Below, piece by piece: positions 57,576 to 64,000 of a stretch of DNA of 64,000 nucleotides; position 1 is the stretch's first letter; each line of letters opens with the position of its first letter. The DNA lies in NCBI GenBank assembly GCA_016721385.1, contig JADKIE010000005.1, positions 1-64,000 on the forward strand. Reading direction: 5' to 3'. The notes under the pieces were generated by a model. The model worked only from the letters and a program-made list of their open reading frames with translations, did not search any database and was not told where the DNA came from. A program made the translations under genes and the position numbers. This stretch comes from Chitinophagaceae bacterium (GTDB lineage Bacteria > Bacteroidota > Bacteroidia > Chitinophagales > Chitinophagaceae).

Positions 57576-58136
57576 ATGCAAAAAATAATTTTAGCATCAC
57601 AATCCCCAAGGCGTAAGCAATTATTAGAGTGGGCCGAAGTGCCTTTTGAAATAATTGTTAAAGAAACCGACGAGTCGTTTCCTCAACATTTGTCTCCGGC
57701 AGAAGCAGCAATACATATTGCAAAAAATAAAGCTATTGCAATAAAGCAATTGGGCAATACTACAAACCCAATTTTAGCGGCAGATACTATTGTTGTTTTG
57801 CAAAATGAAATGATAGGCAAGCCCAAAAGCAGGGAAGATGCTGTAGAAATATTATCTAAATTATCCGGCCAAAAGCATCAGGTAATTACAGGGGTAGTTA
57901 TTATGCAAGGCGATAAGGAAATTAGTTTTGCAGATATTACCGATGTAGAATTTCATGTGCTTACTAAGGAGCAGGTTGAATTTTATGTAGATAAATATAA
58001 ACCGTACGACAAAGCTGGTGCCTACGCAATACAAGAGTGGGTTGGTGTGGTAGGTATTAAAAGTATTAATGGCGATTTTTATAATGTAATGGGATTACCG
58101 GTAAGCAGGGTAGTACAGGCAATAAATATTTTGTAA
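57576..58136 (+). CDS. maf: Maf family nucleotide pyrophosphatase
   Basis: 186 residues. N-terminal ILASQSPRRKQLLEWAEVPF (nucleotide binding), NPILAADTIVVLQNEMIGKP, and GAYAIQEWVGVVGIKSINGDFY. Cleans the nucleotide pool of non-canonical dNTPs. It starts 2 bases after the UbiA gene, so the two are likely one transcript. Confidence 0.92.
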   Translation: MQKIILASQSPRRKQLLEWAEVPFEIIVKETDESFPQHLSPAEAAIHIAKNKAIAIKQLGNTTNPILAADTIVVLQNEMIGKPKSREDAVEILSKLSGQKHQVITGVVIMQGDKEISFADITDVEFHVLTKEQVEFYVDKYKPYDKAGAYAIQEWVGVVGIKSINGDFYNVMGLPVSRVVQAINIL

Positions 58137-58219
58137 TAAATTGTTCGTCTTTTTCAAAAATATTTTTTAGTTTAGTTAATCTTTAGCCTTATAAAATGAA
58201 CCTGTTTAATAATCCGTAA

Positions 58220-59479
58220 ATGACAGAACGCTTACTTCAATATATTTGGCAGTTTCAATATTTTAATAGCACTCAATTAAAAACGGTAGATGGGGAGGAT
58301 GTACAAATTGTTCATCCCGGCATTTATAATATAAACCAAGGCCCCGATTTTTTGGATGCCAAAATAAAAATTGGCGAAACCGTTTGGGCCGGAAGTATTG
58401 AACTGCATTGCAAAACATCGGAATGGAACAGCCATAACCACACTGCCGATAAAAACTATAACAATGTTATTGCCCATGTTGTATGGGAAAACGATATAGC
58501 GTTGCATAATAATTTGCCCACCATTATATTAAACGACAGGGTGTCTAAACTTTTGTTGGGTAAGTACGAACAGTTGCTGCAAACCGCTGTGTTTATCCCA
58601 TGCGAAAGCATGTTAAAAGACATACCGGAAATTACCTGGATAAGCTGGAAACACAGATTACTTGTAGAACGATTAGAACAAAAGTCGGCCATAGTATTTG
58701 AATACCTGAAGCAAAATAATAACCACTGGGAAGAAACCTTTTTGGTGGATGATTGCAAAAAATTTTGGTGCAAAGTTAATGCCCAGGCTTTTGAAAAAAT
58801 AGCACAATCAATTCCGCTTACAATTTTAGCAAAACATAAAAATCAAATTCATCAAATAGAGGCCCTGTTGTTTGGGCAGGCAGGTTTATTGCAAAAAGAT
58901 TTTGCAGATGAATATCCAAAAATGCTAAAAAAAGAGTATCAGTTTTATAACGGTAAATACAGCCTCCCCGATATAAATGTGCCTCTTTTTTTTCTGCGAA
59001 TGCGACCGGCAAATTTCCCTACGGTAAGGTTAGCACAATTGGCGGCGTTAATTGTAGAGAGTGTGCATTTGTTTTCTAAAATGAAAGAAATAACCAACAT
59101 TAAAGAAGTTAGAAAATTGCTAAATGTAACTGCAAATGATTACTGGCACTATCATTACACATTTGAAGTAAGTAGTGCGTATCAGGAAAAAAAACTGGGG
59201 AGCCAAATGATAAATAATATTATTATTAATACGGTTGTGCCTGCAATATTTGCATACGGCCATTACCACAAGGACAGCTTAATGAAAGAGAAGGCACTGC
59301 GATGGCTGGAAGAATTGTATGCCGAAAACAACACCATCATAAATAAGTTTGCAGAAATTAATATAGAGGCCAAAACAGCTTTTGATACACAGGCGCTTAT
59401 TCAATTAAAAAATGAGTATTGCAATAAAAAGCGTTGTTTAGACTGTGCAGTTGGTAATAAATTAATTGGTAAAGGATAG
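58220..59479 (+). CDS. DUF2851 family protein
   Basis: 419 residues: MTERLLQYIWQFQYFNSTQL, VHPGIYNINQGPDFLDAKIK, WAGSIELHCKTSEWNSHNHT and NYNNVIAHVVWENDIAL match DUF2851, widespread in Bacteroidota. It ends with several Cys residues (CNKKRCLDCAVGNK), possibly a metal site. Function unknown. Confidence 0.85.
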   Translation: MTERLLQYIWQFQYFNSTQLKTVDGEDVQIVHPGIYNINQGPDFLDAKIKIGETVWAGSIELHCKTSEWNSHNHTADKNYNNVIAHVVWENDIALHNNLPTIILNDRVSKLLLGKYEQLLQTAVFIPCESMLKDIPEITWISWKHRLLVERLEQKSAIVFEYLKQNNNHWEETFLVDDCKKFWCKVNAQAFEKIAQSIPLTILAKHKNQIHQIEALLFGQAGLLQKDFADEYPKMLKKEYQFYNGKYSLPDINVPLFFLRMRPANFPTVRLAQLAALIVESVHLFSKMKEITNIKEVRKLLNVTANDYWHYHYTFEVSSAYQEKKLGSQMINNIIINTVVPAIFAYGHYHKDSLMKEKALRWLEELYAENNTIINKFAEINIEAKTAFDTQALIQLKNEYCNKKRCLDCAVGNKLIGKG

Positions 59480-59490
59480 GCTAATTCAAA

Positions 59491-60006
59491 TTAAAATAAA
59501 GTTTGTACACCATTGGCATGTTTAGCCTCATGCTCCAGCAGCCATTTTTTACGCCATAAATCGCCACCATAGCCAATTAAATCGCCATTGCTGCCTATTA
59601 CTCTGTGGCAGGGTACAAGTATGCTTATGGCATTGTTTCCGTTGGCAGTACCCACAGCCCTAATGGCTTTTACATTGCCAATGCGTTTGCTTAAAGTTAA
59701 ATAACTAATGGTTTGCCCGTAAGGGATATCAATTAATGCAGCCCAAACCTGTTGTTGAAATGCAGTGCCGGATTGCTTTAGTTTTAGTTCAAAGTTTCTA
59801 CGGCTACCATCAAAATATTCATTTAACTGCTGTACACAATTTTTAATACAGGGTAACTCAGGTGTTGTAAAATGTATTGCTTCTTCATCTAACTTATTTC
59901 CTTTCCACGAATTGGTAAACAGTACCGCACTAATATAGTCGCCTTCACCTCTTATTTCTAATATACCAAGTGGCGATTTGTAAAAAATAGTTTCACTATC
60001 CATCAT
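59491..60006 (-). CDS. ogt: Methylated-DNA-protein-cysteine S-methyltransferase
   Basis: 171 residues. Suicide repair enzyme for O6-methylguanine. Wing helix FQQQVWAALIDIPYGQTISY, active site ISILVPCHRVIGSNGDLIGY (PCHRV, acceptor Cys) and GGDLWRKKWLLEHEAK. The N-terminal ribonuclease-H-like part is short. Divergent from the ArsR-type regulator gene. Confidence 0.93.
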   Translation of the reverse strand: MMDSETIFYKSPLGILEIRGEGDYISAVLFTNSWKGNKLDEEAIHFTTPELPCIKNCVQQLNEYFDGSRRNFELKLKQSGTAFQQQVWAALIDIPYGQTISYLTLSKRIGNVKAIRAVGTANGNNAISILVPCHRVIGSNGDLIGYGGDLWRKKWLLEHEAKHANGVQTLF

Positions 60007-60076
60007 TTTTTAAATTTATACAATTTTAGTGTTTACATAGCAAGAACGCATTATTTTTTTTCTGGTTAGTATTACC

Positions 60077-60100
60077 AACCTGGCTGCCATCAGGCAGGTT
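60077..60100. repeat. Imperfect palindrome related to the 22-bp palindrome at 28234
   Basis: AACCTGGCTGCC and ATCAGGCAGGTT; the outer AACCTG/CAGGTT and CTGCC/GGCAG bases match the earlier palindrome, with a few changed inner bases. Confidence 0.55.
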
Positions 60101-60197
60101 CCAACGTTCAACAAAATTTACAGATTTTGTTTTCAAGCTTATTTGGTAGTACTTTTGTTAAGTAAAGAAAATCAGTTTGTTTGGATTATAAAGAATT

Positions 60198-60482
60198 ATG
60201 CAAAACGCAGAAACAAAATTTATAGAAAAGGCGCTGTCTGCTGTAGGAGATCCTTACCGTTTATCCATCTTAAATGCAATAGCCGAAAATGGATTTATAC
60301 GATGTTGCGATGTGGTGGATTTAACAGGCCTTTCGCAACCTACCTGCTCCCATCATATTAAACTATTGGCCGATAGTAATTTAATTGAAAGCAGAAAAGA
60401 AGGAAGGCATAATATTTTTACGCTTAATAAACCCAATTTTAAAAAAATAGGCATTTTTTTTGAGCAACTAACCAGTGCTTAA
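60198..60482 (+). CDS. ArsR-type winged-helix transcriptional regulator
   Basis: 94 residues. HTH core CCDVVDLTGLSQPTCSHHIKLLADSNL, then the wing IESRKEGRHNIFTLNK. Cys residues at C35 and C36 in RCCDVV, and another in PTCSHH, could bind a metal or thiol reagent, but no matching efflux gene is close. Its stop overlaps the csaA stop on the other strand. Confidence 0.85.
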   Translation: MQNAETKFIEKALSAVGDPYRLSILNAIAENGFIRCCDVVDLTGLSQPTCSHHIKLLADSNLIESRKEGRHNIFTLNKPNFKKIGIFFEQLTSA

Positions 60483-60690
60483 CCTATTTTATTTCCGTTG
60501 CTAACTTTTATATCCGGTTGCAGCAGTACCACCTCATTGCTATCATATTTGTGCCGATGATTTTTTATACCCAATTCTCCAAAATCAATGGTAAGCCGGT
60601 ACGCAGGTTTTTTGGCATTTGGGAATGCTTCAGCAGCTAGTATAGTTCCGGCTCTTATATCAATTTTTCAAAATCCTGCCATGTAATCAT
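60479..60690 (-). CDS. csaA: CsaA-like tRNA-binding chaperone with an internal gap
   Basis: N-terminus MITWQDFEK then IDIRAGTILAAEAFPNAKKP, TIDFGELGIKKSSAQI and, with the next residues in a different frame, SNEVVLLQPDIKVSNGNKIG. In CsaA about 43 residues (including NFPP and SEVLVLG motifs) lie between SSAQI and VVLLxP; here they are absent, so some 120 bases are missing at about 60545. Two further frame changes are needed. As sequenced it would encode a broken OB-fold. Confidence 0.75.
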
Positions 60691-60691
60691 G

Positions 60692-60988
60692 CTAAATAAT
60701 ATGCGTAGCTTTTAAAACAGCGTCTAAATTTAATCTGCCAAAAATGTGTGGAAACATTTCATTAACCGAAGGGGCCATTTCGTATTTAAGCGGTGCGGTA
60801 AGTTTAGTTTCATCTATGTGTAAAAGTAATAAATCGGTTGCGTCTTTATAATATCTTTCTAATACGCCTTGCACTTGCTCTTGCTTGCTGGCGTGTATAA
60901 AACCTTCGGTTGCCAGCGATGCGGCTTCGTAAAACCCTTGCTGCAAGGCAGTTTGCCAATCTTGTTGCTTTATTACATGATAAATCAT
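60692..60988 (-). CDS. DUF952 family protein
   Basis: 98 residues: MIYHVIKQQDWQTALQQGFY, TEGFIHASKQEQVQGVLERY, DLLLLHIDETKLTAPLKYEM and FPHIFGRLNLDAVL match DUF952, small glutathione-S-transferase-related domains of unknown function. It overlaps the transglutaminase-like gene by 4 bases. Confidence 0.85.
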   Translation of the reverse strand: MIYHVIKQQDWQTALQQGFYEAASLATEGFIHASKQEQVQGVLERYYKDATDLLLLHIDETKLTAPLKYEMAPSVNEMFPHIFGRLNLDAVLKATHII

Positions 60989-61917
60989 TCGTTTAATAAT
61001 TTTGCAATGGTTAAAAGTTCATCCATTTTGTATCGGTTAAGTTCGTTATCAAAACATTTACTTAATTCCGTAATTAAAAATTGAATAATTTGTTTATTCT
61101 GTAATGGCCTGAAGTAAGATGCAGCAGGTGACACATTAATCCGTTTAAAATAATTCTCCACATCTTTCTGGCTGTACATTTGCCCGTTTAAAGGATCTAT
61201 GTAAAAATTAATTTTTTCGGATGCATGCCCAACCGGGTTAATAAATTCGTACTGAGTATCAAAGTAGGCTAAAATAAACTGGCGTGGAATGTTTATAGCT
61301 TTTACCGGAATATCTACCAACTCACACAGGGTTAAATAAATTATTCCATTACTAACGGCATTGCCTTTTTTAGATTCAATTACTTTGTTTACTAAATAGT
61401 CATCAGGAGTATCATATGCAAACTCAACACCCTTTTGCTTATAATAATTATAGAGTATGCTGGTTACAACATTTATTTGCTCCATAGGAGTAAGGTAATT
61501 GTTTAGCTCCAGCCAAATATTACGTCTTATTTTTTCAAGTTCCTGCACTACCGTATTTATATTTAAATCGGGGTAATGGTATTTTGCAACCAGTAAAGCG
61601 CCCTGCAATAAATCGGCATTGCCATTTTTCCATCTTATAAAATCATCTGTTAAATCTCTTAAATGAACCCGATGTATTAAAAGTTCAATCCGCTCCTGCA
61701 GCTCATTGTCGGGTGTATTTTCCCAAAGGTTTTCTAAATTGGGTATAATAGCTTTGCCAAACGAAATTATTTTATCCGACACAGAACTGTACACATCCTC
61801 ATCCGGATCGTCAATTAAATTTAATAGTGCAGCTATTTCTTTGTTTTCAACCAACTTAAGTGTTTTGTTTAAAATTCGGATAATTGCTGATGAACACAAA
61901 GCTTTAATTTTCCACAA
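60985..61917 (-). CDS. SirB1/transglutaminase-like protein
   Basis: 310 residues (start uncertain; a start near NKEIAALLNL is possible). The SirB1/Transglut_core2 pattern is present: YYKQKGVEFAYDTPDDYLVN, KGNAVSNGIIYLTLCELVDI, PVKAINIPRQFILAYFD, FINPVGHASEKINFYIDPLN. The usual catalytic Cys position reads Ser in AVSNG, so the Cys-His-Asp set is not intact and it may be non-catalytic. Co-transcribed with the DUF952 gene. Confidence 0.7.
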   Translation of the reverse strand: MWKIKALCSSAIIRILNKTLKLVENKEIAALLNLIDDPDEDVYSSVSDKIISFGKAIIPNLENLWENTPDNELQERIELLIHRVHLRDLTDDFIRWKNGNADLLQGALLVAKYHYPDLNINTVVQELEKIRRNIWLELNNYLTPMEQINVVTSILYNYYKQKGVEFAYDTPDDYLVNKVIESKKGNAVSNGIIYLTLCELVDIPVKAINIPRQFILAYFDTQYEFINPVGHASEKINFYIDPLNGQMYSQKDVENYFKRINVSPAASYFRPLQNKQIIQFLITELSKCFDNELNRYKMDELLTIAKLLNE

Positions 61918-62054
61918 GTGTTGATTAAGTGTTACTTTTTTGTATCAAGACAAAAAAGTAAATTGAGAATTTGATAGTTTAGTATTGACTTTTTTCCAAA
62001 ACCACCTAATCCTATAAATAAAACTTATCTTTAAAATATTCAAAACATAATAGT

Positions 62055-63536
62055 ATGAGTAAATATATCCTTGCTTTAGACCAAGGCACTACCAGTAGCC
62101 GTGCAATTGTTTTTAATGCCAAAGGCGACATAGTATCGGTGGCACAAAAAGAATTTACACAATTATTTCCGCAGCCGGGTTGGGTAGAACACAATGCTAC
62201 CGAAATTTGGGACACACAATACATTGTTGCTGTAGAAGCGTTGCATACAGCCAATTTAAAAGCTGCCGATATTGCAGCAATAGGTATAACCAATCAAAGA
62301 GAAACAACCGTAGTATGGGAAAGAGCAACCGGCAAACCAATTTATAATGCTATTGTTTGGCAAGACAGAAGAACGGCTTCCTTTTGTGATGCATTAAAAG
62401 CACAAGGCACTGAAGAAATGATTAAACAAAAAACAGGGCTGGTAGTAGATGCTTATTTCAGTGGCACAAAAGTAAAATGGATATTGGATAATGTAGCCGG
62501 TGCCAGAGAAAAAGCTGATAAAGGCGAACTATGTTTTGGTACAATAGATAGTTGGTTACTTTTTAAATTAACCAATGGAAAAATTCATGCAACAGATGTT
62601 AGCAATGCAAGCCGTACCATGTTGTGTAATATTAAAACATTGCAGTGGGATGGAGAGTTGGAAAAATTATTAAATGTTCCGGGTAATATGTTGCCGCAAA
62701 TACGCAGTAGCAGTGAAGTGTACGGCCATGTGGAGGGCCTGGAGCCTTTGAACGGCATTGCCATTGCAGGTATAGCCGGCGATCAGCAAGCCGCTTTGTT
62801 TGGTCAACTGTGCACACAGCCGGGCATGGTAAAAAACACGTATGGCACCGGTTGTTTTATGCTGATGAATACCGGAGAAGAAATGGTACTCTCAAAAAAT
62901 AATTTGTTAACCACCGGTGCATGGAAGGTGAATGGCATTACACAGTACGCTTTAGAGGGCAGTGTGTTTATTGCGGGTGCGGTAGTGCAATGGCTAAGGG
63001 ATGGATTGGGTATAATAAAATCATCGGCCGACGTGGAGGAGTTGGCAAAAAAAGCACAAACTAACGGCGGCGTGTACATGGTGCCTGCATTTGTTGGGTT
63101 GGGCGCTCCTTATTGGAATCAGGATGCCCGAGGTACAATTACAGGGCTTACAAGAGGCAGCACTGCTGCACATATTGCCCGGGCTGCTTTGGAAAGTATT
63201 GCCTATCAAACATCCGATGTGTTAAAAGCAATGGAAGCCGATAGTAATATCAGCATAAAGGAGTTGAGGGTAGATGGAGGCGCTACGGCTAATAATTTAC
63301 TGATGCAATTTCAAAGCAATATATTAAACACGGCAGTAGTAAGGCCGGTAATAACCGAAACCACGGCTTTAGGCGCTGCGTATTTAGCAGGCTTGGCGGT
63401 TGGGTATTGGAGCAGTATGGATGCTTTACAACAACAATGGCAAATAGATAAAAAATTTGAATCAACCATGACGGAAGAAGAGAGATTACAATTAATGGAA
63501 GGATGGCAACATGCTATAAAAGCTACGGTAGTTTAA
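62055..63536 (+). CDS. glpK: Glycerol kinase
   Basis: 493 residues of the FGGY family. ILALDQGTTSSRAIVFNAKG, IGITNQRETTVVWERATGKP, NAIVWQDRRTA, IAIAGIAGDQQAALFGQLCT, TYGTGCFMLMNTG and GLTRGSTAAHIARAALESIA. Phosphorylates glycerol to glycerol-3-phosphate. Its stop TAA overlaps the glpD start (TAATG), and the promoter region upstream has TTATCTTTAAA at about 62026. Confidence 0.95.
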   Translation: MSKYILALDQGTTSSRAIVFNAKGDIVSVAQKEFTQLFPQPGWVEHNATEIWDTQYIVAVEALHTANLKAADIAAIGITNQRETTVVWERATGKPIYNAIVWQDRRTASFCDALKAQGTEEMIKQKTGLVVDAYFSGTKVKWILDNVAGAREKADKGELCFGTIDSWLLFKLTNGKIHATDVSNASRTMLCNIKTLQWDGELEKLLNVPGNMLPQIRSSSEVYGHVEGLEPLNGIAIAGIAGDQQAALFGQLCTQPGMVKNTYGTGCFMLMNTGEEMVLSKNNLLTTGAWKVNGITQYALEGSVFIAGAVVQWLRDGLGIIKSSADVEELAKKAQTNGGVYMVPAFVGLGAPYWNQDARGTITGLTRGSTAAHIARAALESIAYQTSDVLKAMEADSNISIKELRVDGGATANNLLMQFQSNILNTAVVRPVITETTALGAAYLAGLAVGYWSSMDALQQQWQIDKKFESTMTEEERLQLMEGWQHAIKATVV

Positions 63537-64000
63537 TGAATAGAGAAGAGCAAGTAAAGCAATTACAAAATAATGCAGCGTGGGATGTAATAATTATTGG
63601 TGGCGGTGCTACCGGTTTAGGAGCTGCTGTAGATAGTGCCACAAGAGGCTACAAAACTTTGCTTGTAGAAAAATACGACTTTGCAAAAGGCACCAGCAGC
63701 AAAGCTACAAAGTTGGTGCATGGCGGTGTACGTTATTTGGCACAGGGCAATATTAAATTGGTAAAAGAGGCGTTAAGAGAAAGAGGGTTGCTGTTAAAAA
63801 ATGCTGCACATATTTGCCATACTATGCCATTTGTTATTCCATGTTACAGTTGGTTTTCAAAAATATTTTACGGCATAGGGTTAAAAATGTATGATGCCCT
63901 CAGCGGAAAACTTGGGCTGGGAAGCACAAAAATACTTTCTAAAAAAAGGTTATTGAATACTTGCCACAAGTAAAAGCAGCAGGCTTAAAAGGTGGTGTAA
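63536..64000 (+). CDS. glpD: Glycerol-3-phosphate dehydrogenase, partial
   Basis: FAD-dependent enzyme, N-terminus only. WDVIIIGGGATGLGAAVDSA (FAD-binding GxGxxG), LLVEKYDFAKGTSSKATKLV and HGGVRYLAQGNIKLVKEALR are typical of GlpD. One A is extra or missing in the A run at about 63943, after which VIEYLPQVKAAGLKGG follows. The gene continues beyond the right edge. With glpK it makes the glycerol catabolic operon. Confidence 0.92.

Overview
The window is AT-rich chromosomal DNA from a member of the Bacteroidota, most likely close to the Chitinophagaceae. This rests on family content (DUF2851, DUF4256, START-like, an AroG-type DAHP synthase fused to chorismate mutase, fused FTCD, OmpA with thrombospondin type 3 repeats, a Bacteroidota-type REP-associated transposase) and on promoters that fit TTTG-N19-TAnnTTTG. 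Genes lie on both strands in short operons. No rRNA, tRNA or CRISPR array was found by eye.

A dominant technical feature is that roughly 25 to 30 of about 70 genes carry one or more small frameshifts, mostly at A/T or G/C runs. The affected genes include rpoD, topA, aroA, aroC, lipB, ppdK and glpD, and all rejoin cleanly in another frame. I read these as uncorrected indels in the assembly, not as decay, and give each gene its full rejoined span. Two genes (an RluA-family pseudouridine synthase and csaA) also lack an internal block of roughly 110-130 bases.

Layout. 0-8.6 kb: envelope, housekeeping and metabolic genes (LptF/G, primary sigma factor, pseudouridine synthase, lipB, PLP desulfhydrase-like enzyme, nucleotidyltransferase). 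8.6-10.3 kb: an ECF sigma factor with a membrane protein that joins an anti-sigma-like N-terminus to a trypsin-like protease. 10.8-18.4 kb: an aromatic amino acid operon, pheA-aminotransferase-tyrA-DAHP synthase/chorismate mutase-aroB-aroA-aroC. It is preceded by what looks like a complete transcription attenuator: a promoter, a 24-codon leader peptide with seven consecutive Phe/Tyr codons, a possible antiterminator and a terminator. 18.4-24.3 kb: cell-wall genes (serine hydrolase, VanX-like dipeptidase, L,D-transpeptidase, RlpA, OmpA). 24.4-31.6 kb: heptaheme cytochrome, YfcC transporter, GH47 mannosidase, Mur ligase. 32-36.6 kb: histidine degradation (hutI, ftcD, hutG). 37-42 kb: pyruvate phosphate dikinase and small genes.

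42.2-50.8 kb is an accessory region. It has GC-rich REP-like repeats around a REP-associated tyrosine transposase, a membrane LytTR regulator and an intradiol-dioxygenase/thioredoxin-like fusion. It also holds a compact module bounded by about 74-bp direct repeats: a C5 DNA methyltransferase, a protein with two GHKL ATPase domains, and a receiver protein whose C-terminus carries an Rx4H motif typical of HEPN ribonucleases. The three genes overlap end to end and look like one operon. No restriction endonuclease is visible. I propose it as a candidate defence or conflict system and rate it the most interesting find.

50.8-64 kb returns to housekeeping genes: topA, ferredoxin, iscX, kdsC-like phosphatase, UbiA-type prenyltransferase, maf, ogt, csaA, and the glycerol genes glpK-glpD, which run off the right edge.
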